Shown: positions 41,308 to 49,750, counted from the stretch's first letter. The stretch: DNA of 64,000 nt from an uncultured Alphaproteobacteria bacterium (GCA_902522865.1 CABYXC010000004.1:1-64000), one strand, 5' to 3'. Numbers and translations are program-made. Notes: generated by a model from the letters alone, not told the origin.

Positions 41308-41996
41308 TTAATAGATCTATTATTTAATAAATATACTAGAGAGTAAATAATTATTGTTATTGATATTAAAACTAAACCTAATGCCATAGCGTATTCTAAA
41401 TTTCCCATTCTAGTTTCTAACGATATAGCAGTTGTCATTACTCTTGTATAATGATCAATATTACCACCCACAATCATAACTGCACCAACTTCTGAAATTG
41501 CTCTGCCAAAAGCAGATAATAATGTTGTTATTAATAAAAAATAACTATGGTTAAATAGAAGTTTAACAGAACCCCAAAAGGGAATATTTAAGGATCTTAT
41601 CTGATCTTTAAATTCAAACCAATTTTTAGAAAATATCTCATGAGATAATGAAGAAATTATTGGAAAAATTATTATAGTTTGAGCAATAATCATGGCAGAG
41701 GGTGTGTATAGAAGCTGTAAGATACCTAAAGGTCCACCTGATGCAAAAATAAAATAAACAATTAAACCAACTACAACTGGAGGAATTCCCATCAATGAGT
41801 TTATAATTATTAAGATAATTTTTTTGAAATAAAAATTATAAATTGCAAAATAATACCCCACTATAAACCCTAATAATGATGCAATAATTAAAGCAGTAAA
41901 ACTTACAAATAATGATAAAAGTATAATGTCCCATAGTTCATTATCTAAAGTAATAATTAATAGTATGGAATTTGTGAAAATTTCTAATATGTTCAT
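41304..41996 (-). CDS. tupB: tungstate-type ABC transporter permease
   Basis: Inner-membrane permease of 230 residues with about five or six hydrophobic segments. The cytoplasmic EAA-type loop is followed by GRAISEVGAVMIVGGNI, a hallmark of TupB/WtpB tungstate permeases rather than ModB. It should work with a binding protein (TupA) and an ATPase (TupC), but neither is in this window. It leads the tupB-mobB-moeA operon and is divergent from fdhD by 26 bases. Tungstate specificity is inferred from family and context; molybdate uptake is the alternative. Confidence 0.85.
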   Translation of the reverse strand: MNILEIFTNSILLIITLDNELWDIILLSLFVSFTALIIASLLGFIVGYYFAIYNFYFKKIILIIINSLMGIPPVVVGLIVYFIFASGGPLGILQLLYTPSAMIIAQTIIIFPIISSLSHEIFSKNWFEFKDQIRSLNIPFWGSVKLLFNHSYFLLITTLLSAFGRAISEVGAVMIVGGNIDHYTRVMTTAISLETRMGNLEYAMALGLVLISITIIIYSLVYLLNNRSIK

Positions 41997-42022
41997 TTAT
42001 ATTATTAGTTTAATTACAACAT

Positions 42023-42838
42023 ATGGCAAAAAAAGAGAAATATTTAGTCTCACCTGATATTAATAATAAGTCCTTAATTACAAAACTAAATGGTTTTGAT
42101 GAGGAAGGAAATAAAATAATTTCTAAAGTTATTAATGAAAAAGCTCTTACAATTTTTCTTAATAATCAAGAGATAGTAACGCTAATGTCTATTAGTGATC
42201 ACCCAAAATATCTTGCAGTTGGGTATTTATTAAATCAAAATATGCTTAAGAAAAATGACATAATTAGAAAAGTTGAAATTGATAAAGATTTAGGTGTGGT
42301 TGTTGTACGAACAAAACGTAAAACAAATTATGAAAACAAATTAAGAAAGAAAATAACAACTAGTGGTTGCGCAATAGGTACAGTATTTGGAGATATCTAT
42401 GCGGAAATAAAAAAATCAAAATTAAAATCCAAAAAGAAAATTAAACATAAATGGATTTATGAAATTTCAAAAAAAATTACATTAACACCGAGCTTATATT
42501 TAGAAACAGGAGCAATACATGGTTGTGCCATTATTCATAATAATAAACCATTGATTTATATGGAAGACGTAGGGAGACATAATGCTGTAGATAAAATTGC
42601 TGGTTTTATGTTTTTAAAAAAAATTAGCTCTTCAAATAAAATTTTTTACACTACAGGAAGACTAACTAGTGAAATGGTTATTAAAACTATAAAAATGGGT
42701 ATTCCAATATTAATTTCTAGATCAGGATTCACAGCATGGGGTGTAGAGCTGGCGAGAGGCTCGAATTTAACACTTATTGGACGAGCAAAAGGAAAAAAAT
42801 ATTTAGCACTTTCTGGAGAACATAGAATTGACCATTAA
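42023..42838 (+). CDS. fdhD: formate dehydrogenase accessory sulfurtransferase FdhD
   Basis: Transfers sulfur to the bis-MGD cofactor before it enters formate dehydrogenase. The 271 residues hold TTSGCAIGT (Cys116), ETGAIHGCAI (Cys169), MEDVGRHNAVDKIAG and TGRLTSEMVIK. E. coli FdhD has a CxxC pair at the first site, whereas here only one cysteine is present. The N-terminus has a charged extension. It is followed by mobA, overlapping by 11 bases. Confidence 0.92.
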   Translation: MAKKEKYLVSPDINNKSLITKLNGFDEEGNKIISKVINEKALTIFLNNQEIVTLMSISDHPKYLAVGYLLNQNMLKKNDIIRKVEIDKDLGVVVVRTKRKTNYENKLRKKITTSGCAIGTVFGDIYAEIKKSKLKSKKKIKHKWIYEISKKITLTPSLYLETGAIHGCAIIHNNKPLIYMEDVGRHNAVDKIAGFMFLKKISSSNKIFYTTGRLTSEMVIKTIKMGIPILISRSGFTAWGVELARGSNLTLIGRAKGKKYLALSGEHRIDH

Positions 42839-43430
42839 TAAGAAAAAAATTTTGTTTGCGATACTTGCTGGAGGTCAATCAAAAAGATTTGGAGGTGGAT
42901 TTAAAGCTTTTGCTAAAATAAATGGAATTACAATCTTAGACAAAATAATAAACAAGCTTAAAAAATATAGTAATGAAATAATAATAAATGCTAATGACTT
43001 AAAAAGTTTTAAGAAAATTAATTACCCAATAATAGAAGATAGATTCAAAGGTTTTGTGGGACCTTTAGCAGGAATTCACACATCAATGTTGTGGGCTAAA
43101 GAAAATTACACAAACAAAGAATGGGTTTTTACTGTTCCGAGTGATACTCCATTTTTACCCGATAATCTTTTCGATAAATTTTTAGAGGCATATGATGAAA
43201 ATGTAAAAATATTGATTGCAAGATCAAATAGTAGACATCATCCTGTAATAGCAATGTGGCATATATCGTTAATAACTAGTTTAGAAAATGAGTTAATATT
43301 AAAAAATAGTAAAATTATGTTTTGGGTTAAAAAACACAAATATAAATTTGTTGAATTCGACAAAAGCCAAGAAAAAAATTTTTTCAATGTTAATACTCAA
43401 GAAGAATGGAATACTGCAAAAAATATCTAA
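42828..43430 (+). CDS. mobA: molybdenum cofactor guanylyltransferase MobA
   Basis: Adds GMP to the molybdenum cofactor to form MGD, needed by formate dehydrogenase. The 200 residues show the nucleotidyltransferase motif LAGGQSKRFGGGFKAF (13-28), GPLAGIHTSM and VPSDTPFLP (metal-binding Asp). The only reasonable start is TTG at 42828, supported by GGAGA about eight bases upstream inside fdhD. No ATG lies near the required N-terminus. Confidence 0.9.
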   Translation: MTINKKKILFAILAGGQSKRFGGGFKAFAKINGITILDKIINKLKKYSNEIIINANDLKSFKKINYPIIEDRFKGFVGPLAGIHTSMLWAKENYTNKEWVFTVPSDTPFLPDNLFDKFLEAYDENVKILIARSNSRHHPVIAMWHISLITSLENELILKNSKIMFWVKKHKYKFVEFDKSQEKNFFNVNTQEEWNTAKNI

Positions 43431-43481
43431 ATTTGATATAAATATGTAAAAAATATTTTTTTTGTATAAAGAATATTTTAA

Positions 43482-44576
43482 ATGGTAAGCTCAATATATA
43501 AAATATTTCCAGGAATTATATTTTGTTTTGTAATTGCTTATTCAGGCATATACCTAAGTGATTTTATTGGAAAAGAAATTTTAAATTTAAATAAAAGTCC
43601 AATATCACCAATAATGCTATCAATAATATTTGGTCTTTTGATAGGAAATATATTTCATATTAATAATTTTTTATTAGAAGGAATTAAGTTTTCTTTAAAA
43701 TTTATTCTAAGATTAGGAATAATATGTCTTGGTATTAGACTAGGTCTTTTAGATATTTTTAAAGTTGGAATAGTTGGAATACCTCTAATTGTTGCTTGTA
43801 TTATTATATCAATCTTGGTTGTAAATTATTTATGCAAGTTATTAAATGTTTCTTCAAAAATGGGATCATTAATTGCAGTTGGAACAAGTATTTGCGGAGC
43901 ATCTGCAATTGTAGCAACTAGTCCTGCAATTAATGCTGATAAAGAGGAAGTTGCTTATGCCATAGCTAATATTACAATATTTGGAATAATTGCAATGTTC
44001 CTCTATCCATTTATGGCATATTATCTTTTCAGTGGAGATGAGTTAGCATCAGGACTATTTCTTGGAACTTCAATACATGAAACTGCTCAAGTTGCTGGGG
44101 CTGGATTGATATATGCGGAACAATTCAATTCACCAAAAACTATGGATATAGCGACAATTACAAAATTAGTAAGAAATGTTAGTATGATAATCGTCATTCC
44201 TACAATAAGCTATATGTATCTAAGAAATAATATTGGTGAAAATAATAGCAAACCATCAATAATATCTATGTTTCCAATTTTCATAATTGGTTTTATTCTT
44301 ATGGGTCTTATAAGATCAATTGGAGATTATGGGATTCAAAATAGTAATTTAGCTTTTGAAATATTAACCAATAATAACTGGCAATTAATCATCAATATTA
44401 TTAAATCTATCGCCGAGTATTCTTTAGCAATAGCAATGGCAGCTGTTGGCATAAGTACAAATTTAGTTTCTTTAAAAAGCTTAGGCATAAGACCATTTTA
44501 TGTTGGTTTTTCTGCAGCTTGTTGTGTTGGAATTGTAAGTTATATCGGAATCATAGTACTAAATAATTTTATTTAA
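43482..44576 (+). CDS. YeiH-family putative sulfate exporter
   Basis: Polytopic inner-membrane protein of 364 residues with about ten hydrophobic segments. It belongs to the YeiH/UPF0324 (PSE, putative sulfate exporter) family, shown by PISPIMLSIIFGLLIGN, RLGIICLGIRLGL, VGTSICGASAIVATSP and GTSIHETAQVAGAG. The substrate has not been proved for most members; sulfate or sulfite release is the usual suggestion. It lies 50 bases after mobA and 63 before the TSUP gene, so it may be its own unit. Confidence 0.88.
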   Translation: MVSSIYKIFPGIIFCFVIAYSGIYLSDFIGKEILNLNKSPISPIMLSIIFGLLIGNIFHINNFLLEGIKFSLKFILRLGIICLGIRLGLLDIFKVGIVGIPLIVACIIISILVVNYLCKLLNVSSKMGSLIAVGTSICGASAIVATSPAINADKEEVAYAIANITIFGIIAMFLYPFMAYYLFSGDELASGLFLGTSIHETAQVAGAGLIYAEQFNSPKTMDIATITKLVRNVSMIIVIPTISYMYLRNNIGENNSKPSIISMFPIFIIGFILMGLIRSIGDYGIQNSNLAFEILTNNNWQLIINIIKSIAEYSLAIAMAAVGISTNLVSLKSLGIRPFYVGFSAACCVGIVSYIGIIVLNNFI

Positions 44577-44596
44577 TTTTCTAAAATAAATATAAT

Positions 44597-44625
44597 TTGT
44601 ACTTATTAAGTAATAATTATATAAA
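44597..44625 (+). promoter_or_regulatory. promoter of the TSUP operon
   Basis: TTGTAC (44597-44602) and TATAAA (44620-44625) are separated by exactly 17 bases, with the -10 ending 14 bases before the ATG. The transcript would therefore have a leader of only about seven bases, and no Shine-Dalgarno motif is seen. This is the cleanest sigma-70-type pair in the plus-strand part of the window. Confidence 0.6.
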
Positions 44626-44639
44626 ATTCATAAAAAAGT

Positions 44640-45554
44640 ATGTCAATTTACCTTCCAATAGCTGAAATGAACGTCAATATTTTTCTTATTATCTTTATTG
44701 GTATGAGTATAGGGATACTTTCAGGAATTTTTGGTGTTGGTGGTGGATTTTTAATAACACCACTATTAATTTTTTTAGGGATACCTCCAGTTGTAGCTGT
44801 TGGTTCTGAAGCTCCTCACGTTTTAGCAACTTCAGTTTCAGGTTTTATTGCTCACTGGAGAAAAAGAAATGTTGATATAAAGATGGGTATATTCCTTTTA
44901 ATAGGAGGTTTAATTGGCTCCACAGTTGGTGTAAATATTTTCAGTTATCTAAAAAACTTTGGACAAATAGATTTAGTTATTCAGTTATTATTTCTTTTCT
45001 TTTTAGGTTTTATTGGTTTTAGTATGGCTTTTGAAAGCGCAAGAACTACAATAAAACACTATAGAGCAAGAAACACTAAAAGAACAAAACTGCATCAACA
45101 TTCTTGGTTTCACGGACTTCCATTCAAAGTTCGCTTTCATAGATCAAAACTTTATATAAGTGCGATACCACCTGTACTAATAGGGTTCGCAGTTGGAGTA
45201 ATGTCGGCAATGATGGGAGTTGGAGGAGGATTTATAATGATACCTGCAATGGTATATATACTTGGAATGCCGACAAGTATAGTAGTTGGGACATCTTTAT
45301 TTCAAATCATTTTTGTTACTGCTAATGCAACATTCTTTCAATCCTACATAAATTATAATGTAGATATTGTGTTGTCTGCACTGATGATATTTGGAGGAGT
45401 AATTGGTGCACAAATTGGTGTAATTTTTGGATCTAAATTAAAAGCAGAATATTTGAGAGGTATTTTGGCTATATTAGTATTGGGTGTCTGTGGTAAAATT
45501 TTTACAGATCTAGTTTTAAGACCTAATGATTTATTTTCATTGGTAATGATATGA
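44640..45554 (+). CDS. sulfite exporter TauE/SafE (TSUP) family permease
   Basis: Inner-membrane protein of 304 residues with two repeated halves, each carrying the TSUP signature: GIFGVGGGFLITPLLIFLGIP (from about 31) and MMGVGGGFIMIPAMVYILGMP (from about 191). Relatives export sulfite, sulfoacetate or other sulfur compounds. A His/Arg-rich cytoplasmic loop separates the halves (around 137-165). It heads a tightly coupled set with a four-helix protein, a TIGR02186 protein and a universal stress protein. The N-terminus MSIYLPIAEM is typical of the alphaproteobacterial subgroup. Confidence 0.9.
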   Translation: MSIYLPIAEMNVNIFLIIFIGMSIGILSGIFGVGGGFLITPLLIFLGIPPVVAVGSEAPHVLATSVSGFIAHWRKRNVDIKMGIFLLIGGLIGSTVGVNIFSYLKNFGQIDLVIQLLFLFFLGFIGFSMAFESARTTIKHYRARNTKRTKLHQHSWFHGLPFKVRFHRSKLYISAIPPVLIGFAVGVMSAMMGVGGGFIMIPAMVYILGMPTSIVVGTSLFQIIFVTANATFFQSYINYNVDIVLSALMIFGGVIGAQIGVIFGSKLKAEYLRGILAILVLGVCGKIFTDLVLRPNDLFSLVMI

Positions 45555-45958
45555 TATCAATATTTAATTTTTCAATTAATCTATTGATCGTAGTTTGTCT
45601 CTTCATATATTTTATTTTTACAACCATTGGTTTTAATCTGGAGAATATTGAATATTTTTTAATTCTAATAATTGTTATAAATTCATTTAACAAAATTTAT
45701 ATTTGGTCAAATTTCAGAGTATTTATTAAAAAAGATCTTAATAAAATTTTTAAAGACATATTATTTAATGATTCATTTGCAAAACTAAGTATAGTTATTT
45801 TATCCACTGTAATTCCAATTTATATGCTTATGCAAAAAGATATATTAGTGATTGATATATTGATTGAGAAAGCATCTTTTTTATTAGTATCAATTTTTGC
45901 ATTAATTGGATTTTATTTAGAATTTTATATTTTAGAAGTGACAAAAATAGATGATTAA
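45551..45958 (+). CDS. small four-helix membrane protein, unknown
   Basis: A 135-residue protein with four hydrophobic segments at about 5-25, 34-52, 74-92 and 106-128, and Lys-rich cytoplasmic-like loops. I do not recognise a family. Its ATG overlaps the TSUP stop (ATGA) and its end overlaps the next gene by eight bases, so its translation is coupled to a TSUP permease and a TIGR02186 protein. That points to a membrane component or accessory of the same system. No cofactor-binding motif is visible. Confidence 0.8.
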   Translation: MISIFNFSINLLIVVCLFIYFIFTTIGFNLENIEYFLILIIVINSFNKIYIWSNFRVFIKKDLNKIFKDILFNDSFAKLSIVILSTVIPIYMLMQKDILVIDILIEKASFLLVSIFALIGFYLEFYILEVTKIDD

Positions 45959-46715
45959 AAATTTATATATAAAGTTTGCTTTTAATCTAACAATTTTATT
46001 GACTGTAATTTTTTTTTATAACTTTCTTAATGCTGAAGAAATTTACTTTGACTTATCTGAGGATAGTATTGAATTAAAAACAGATTTTAATGGTAAAGAA
46101 ATTATTATTTTTGGATTACTAAAAAATGATCATGAGACACTTTTGACAATAAAAGGGCCGCCATCAAAAATGAGAATACAAAAAAAAGAGAGGTATTTTG
46201 GAATATGGATAAATAATCAATACGTTACCTATAGTAACATTCCATCTTTATTCTTTTTATCCTCCTCAAAAGAAATTAACGAAATCTTGCCTGAATCGAT
46301 GTTAATTAATGAGGATCTAAGTTTTGAAAAAATTTTAAATAATAAGACTTTTAATCAAAATTTTATTTTCAAAAATGACCAAAAAAGTTGGAATGAAAAT
46401 TTTGTTAGAATAAAAAAAGAACAATCATTTTATAAAATTTTTGAAATGAAAAAGGTCAAAGATAAATTATTTCAAACTAGCGTTTTTTTTCCAACAAATA
46501 CAATACCAGGGATTTATAATGTTGATATTTACTATATAAGAAATAATACAATTATGAGTACTGATCAAAAAAATATAGTTATAAAAAAAACTGGTATAGG
46601 AAGTCAAATATTTGACTTTGCTAATGAAAATGCTGCTACATATGGGGTTTTTGTAATTATCTTTTCAATATTTTCAGGTTTTATTGCTGCTGCTTTATTT
46701 AGGAGAAGTAAATGA
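45951..46715 (+). CDS. TIGR02186 family periplasmic protein with C-terminal anchor
   Basis: A 254-residue protein: N-terminal signal segment (about 8-29), a periplasmic beta-rich domain of about 200 residues beginning EEIYFDLSEDSIELKTDFNGKEI, and one C-terminal membrane segment (about 230-250) with a short basic tail RRSK. This layout and the location behind a TSUP permease fit TIGR02186, a conserved alphaproteobacterial family of unknown function. It may receive or gate the TSUP substrate on the periplasmic side; that is inference. It overlaps the following usp start by four bases. Confidence 0.8.
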   Translation: MIKNLYIKFAFNLTILLTVIFFYNFLNAEEIYFDLSEDSIELKTDFNGKEIIIFGLLKNDHETLLTIKGPPSKMRIQKKERYFGIWINNQYVTYSNIPSLFFLSSSKEINEILPESMLINEDLSFEKILNNKTFNQNFIFKNDQKSWNENFVRIKKEQSFYKIFEMKKVKDKLFQTSVFFPTNTIPGIYNVDIYYIRNNTIMSTDQKNIVIKKTGIGSQIFDFANENAATYGVFVIIFSIFSGFIAAALFRRSK

Positions 46716-47185
46716 GTGATGATAGATATATTCTAGTTGTTGCAGATAATTCAGAAGAAATGAATACAGCTCTTGAATATGCTTGTGCAAGATCAAAAAA
46801 AATAGGAAGAAAGATTATAATTGCAACATTCATAGAGCCTTTGGATGTTCTAACAACCAAGGGTGTTACAGACATTATGAAAGAGGAAGCTAGAGAAGAA
46901 GCAGAAACAATTCTTAAAAAAGCTGCCTCATTTGTCCAAGAAAGAACAGGTGACTATCCTGCTCTCTCTTTAAGAGAGGGGGATACTATATCTGAATTAA
47001 AACAATTATTAGATGAGGAAAAAAATATTAATGTTCTTGTTTTAGCTGCCAATACTGATCCAAATAGTAAAAACCCTGGTCCAATAATAACTTCTCTGGT
47101 GAGTAATGAAATAACAAACCTAAGAATACCAATAATGATTGTCCCTGGAAATTTATCATTTGAACATATTGCCCAAATAACTTAA
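46712..47185 (+). CDS. universal stress protein (UspA family)
   Basis: Cytoplasmic alpha/beta protein of 157 residues with the Usp fold: YILVVADNSEEMNTALEYA at the N-terminus and a C-terminal IPIMIVPGN strand. The ATP-binding Gly motif (GxxG-9-GS/T) is degenerate, with NSKNPGPIITSLV in its place. A clear AGGAG site lies just upstream. As the last gene of the TSUP set it may sense the state of the cell for that system; function is not established. Confidence 0.85.
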   Translation: MSDDRYILVVADNSEEMNTALEYACARSKKIGRKIIIATFIEPLDVLTTKGVTDIMKEEAREEAETILKKAASFVQERTGDYPALSLREGDTISELKQLLDEEKNINVLVLAANTDPNSKNPGPIITSLVSNEITNLRIPIMIVPGNLSFEHIAQIT

Positions 47186-47189
47186 AAAA

Positions 47190-47825
47190 ATGTCTAAAGA
47201 GATAGCTAAAATATTAGTAGATATAAAGTCTATTAATTTTTCATTTGATAAATATTTTACTCTTACATCAGGCTTGGCTAGTCCTGTTTATGTTGATTGT
47301 AGAAAAATTATTTCTTTTACAAAAGAAAGAAATTTTATAATTGATAAAGCCATAGATTATTTAACTAAAAATAATATTCAGACAGAAATTATTGCCGGTG
47401 GAGAGACCGCTGGAATTCCCTATGCTGCTTTTATTTCTCAAAAATTAGATAAACAAATGATTTACATTAGAAAAAAAACTAAAGGTTTTGGAAAAAACAA
47501 ACAAATTGAAGGTGAATTTGAAAAAAATCAAAAAGTGCTTTTAGTTGAAGATCTAGCTACTGATGGAGGGAGTAAAATAATTTTTATTAACGCAATGCGT
47601 GAAGCTGGATTAAAAGTTAAAGATATATTTGTAATTTTTTATTATGATATTTTTAATTTCAATGAATCAGAATTATTTAAATTAAATGTAAATATGCACT
47701 CACTGTGTACTTGGAAAGATGTAATAAATTATATTGAAAGTGAAAAAATATATTCTGAAGATAAGGTTTCAAACTTAAAAGAATTTTTAGAAGATCCAGA
47801 AAAATGGAGAAGCAAGTATGCGTGA
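47190..47825 (+). CDS. pyrE: orotate phosphoribosyltransferase
   Basis: Makes OMP from orotate and PRPP in pyrimidine synthesis. The 211 residues contain FTLTSGLASPVYVDCRKI (substrate loop, about 23-40), the flexible loop IRKKTKGFGKNKQIEG and the PRPP motif VLLVEDLATDGGSK (about 116-129). It is four bases behind usp and its stop overlaps the next gene by eight bases. Confidence 0.93.
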   Translation: MSKEIAKILVDIKSINFSFDKYFTLTSGLASPVYVDCRKIISFTKERNFIIDKAIDYLTKNNIQTEIIAGGETAGIPYAAFISQKLDKQMIYIRKKTKGFGKNKQIEGEFEKNQKVLLVEDLATDGGSKIIFINAMREAGLKVKDIFVIFYYDIFNFNESELFKLNVNMHSLCTWKDVINYIESEKIYSEDKVSNLKEFLEDPEKWRSKYA

Positions 47826-48252
47826 AATAGTTATTGTAAGTGGAGGTTTTGACCCAATTCACAGTGGTCATATAAAATTAATTAAAGAAGCTGCTAAACA
47901 TGGTGAAGTTGTAGTTTTGCTAAATTCTGATTTATGGCTTCAAAAAAAGAAGGGTAAGGAATTTCTTCCTTTTATTGAAAGAACTATAATTATGAATGAG
48001 TTAAAAAATGTTATTGATGTTATAGAATTTGATGACGGAGATAAGACGTGCATCGATGGTCTTAAAAAAGTAAAAAATAAATATCCAAAATCAATTATTA
48101 AATTTGCAAATGGAGGTGATAGAAATAATAGTACAACACCAGAAACAATATTCTGTGAAAAAAACGATATACAGTTACTTTGGGGTATAGGTGGTGACAA
48201 TAAATCAAATTCTAGTTCATGGATTTTACAAAAATGGAAAGAAGATAATTAA
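47818..48252 (+). CDS. adenylyltransferase/cytidylyltransferase-like protein
   Basis: A 144-residue nucleotidyltransferase of the HIGH-type superfamily: SGGFDPIHSGHIKLI near 8-22 has the HxGH catalytic pair. Relatives include the HldE C-terminal domain and glycerol-3-phosphate cytidylyltransferase, but the exact substrate is not evident. The second motif is reduced to GGDNKSNSSS rather than the usual ISSTxIR. It is coupled to pyrE and its stop shares TTAA with the pdxH stop. Confidence 0.8.
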   Translation: MREIVIVSGGFDPIHSGHIKLIKEAAKHGEVVVLLNSDLWLQKKKGKEFLPFIERTIIMNELKNVIDVIEFDDGDKTCIDGLKKVKNKYPKSIIKFANGGDRNNSTTPETIFCEKNDIQLLWGIGGDNKSNSSSWILQKWKEDN

Positions 48253-48854
48253 GGATATAATTTTCTTGTAACCCAACCATCATTTTCCATACGGAATTCA
48301 AGTCTGTCATGCAATCTAAATGGCATATCTTGCCAAAATTCAATTAATATAGGTGCTACTAAGTAACCATTCCAATGTGAAGGTCTTGGTACATCATTAT
48401 CAGAAAATTTTTTTTCAAACTCTTCTACTCTTTTAGTTAATGTAGATCTATTATCTAGTTCCTCTGACTGTAATGAAGCCCAAGCTCCTATTCTACTTCC
48501 TAGTGGCCTTGAATTATAATATTCATCAGCATCAGCGTTTGAAATTTGTGAAACATTACCTTCTATTCTTATTTGTCTTTGAAGTGTTTTCCAATGAAAA
48601 TTTAAAGCTACACTATCGTTGTTTTTAATTGCTCTACCTTTTTTGCTATTTGAATTTGTGTAAAAAACAAACCCTTTATCATCATATGATTTAAGTAAAA
48701 CAATTCGCGAGCTGGGTTTGCCATCAGAAGATATAGTAGCAAGGTTCATAGCATTTGGATCATTGATTTCACTTTTCTTTGCCTCTTCAAACCATTCTTG
48801 AAAAAGTTCAATTGGTTTTTTATCAGAATTTATTAATTTTTGATTTGATTGCAT
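48249..48854 (-). CDS. pdxH: pyridoxamine/pyridoxine 5'-phosphate oxidase
   Basis: FMN enzyme making pyridoxal 5'-phosphate. The 201 residues show MNLATISSDGKPSSRIVLLKSYDDKGFVFYTN near the N-terminus and the C-terminal LHDRLEFRMENDGWVTRKLYP. Residues contacting FMN and PLP (RIVLLK, SRIGAWAS) look intact. It is divergent from fabI, about 70 bases apart. Confidence 0.95.
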   Translation of the reverse strand: MQSNQKLINSDKKPIELFQEWFEEAKKSEINDPNAMNLATISSDGKPSSRIVLLKSYDDKGFVFYTNSNSKKGRAIKNNDSVALNFHWKTLQRQIRIEGNVSQISNADADEYYNSRPLGSRIGAWASLQSEELDNRSTLTKRVEEFEKKFSDNDVPRPSHWNGYLVAPILIEFWQDMPFRLHDRLEFRMENDGWVTRKLYP

Positions 48855-48922
48855 ATTATAGATATGAATATTATTTTATAAGTATATATATCTATATTTA
48901 TAAAAAAACACTGATTTACAAT

Positions 48923-49750
48923 ATGTTAATGCAAAATAAAAAAGGTCTGATTATGGGAGTGGCAAATGACAGATCTATTGCTTGGGGTATTGCGAAAAAA
49001 TTAGCAGAACAGGGAGCAGAAATTGCACTTACGTATCAAGGAGAAGCTCTTAAGAAAAGAGTTCAGCCACTTGCAGAAGAAATAGGGTCTAACACTATTA
49101 TTCCTTGTGATGTTTCAGATTCAGAAAGTATGAATAACGTTTTTGAAACACTGAAAAATAAATGGGGTGAATTAGATTTTCTTGTTCATGGAATTGGTTT
49201 TTCCAACAAAGATGAATTAAGAGGTAAATATTACAATACATCTTCTGATAATTTTAAACAAACTATGCATATATCATGTTATTCTTTTACAGAGGCTTGT
49301 AGGTTAGCAGAACCTTTAATGAATAATGGTGGATCAATTTTAACTTTAACATATTATGGATCAGAACAAGTTATGCCTCATTATAATGTTATGGGAGTTG
49401 CAAAAGCAGCTTTAGAGGCAAGTGTTAGATATTTAGCAGTTGATTTGGGAGAAAAAAATATAAGAGTTAATGCTATTAGTGCTGGGCCAATTAAAACTTT
49501 GGCAGCATCAGGAATAGGTGATTTTAGATTTATTCTAAAATGGAACGAGCTTAATGCTCCACTTAAAAGAAATGTAAATCAGCAAGATGTTGGAAATTCT
49601 GCTTTGTATCTATTAAGTGATCTTGGGAGTGCCGTTACTGGTGAGATACAACATGTCGATTGTGGCTATCATACTGTAGGAATGGTTGCAGTTGATGAGA
49701 GTGAAAGTGTTTCAGAATTACTAGGTGAATTTACAAATTCTAAAAAATGA
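48923..49750 (+). CDS. fabI: enoyl-[acyl-carrier-protein] reductase (NADH)
   Basis: Last step of each fatty-acid elongation cycle. The 275 residues show the Rossmann motif [13 protein letters not shown] (from about 11) and the catalytic YxxMGxAK (YNVMGVAK). The frame is open further upstream to 48779, but that part overlaps pdxH and encodes unrelated sequence, so [12 protein letters not shown] at 48923 is used. It is the target of triclosan and isoniazid-like drugs in relatives. Its stop overlaps the aroC start (ATGA). Confidence 0.94.
   Translation: MLMQNKKGLIMGVANDRSIAWGIAKKLAEQGAEIALTYQGEALKKRVQPLAEEIGSNTIIPCDVSDSESMNNVFETLKNKWGELDFLVHGIGFSNKDELRGKYYNTSSDNFKQTMHISCYSFTEACRLAEPLMNNGGSILTLTYYGSEQVMPHYNVMGVAKAALEASVRYLAVDLGEKNIRVNAISAGPIKTLAASGIGDFRFILKWNELNAPLKRNVNQQDVGNSALYLLSDLGSAVTGEIQHVDCGYHTVGMVAVDESESVSELLGEFTNSKK

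Noticed and set aside
48779..48922. Upstream extension of FabI by 48 residues
   Set aside because: It overlaps pdxH on the other strand, is Tyr/Ile-rich low-complexity sequence, and family members start at MLMQ-like positions.
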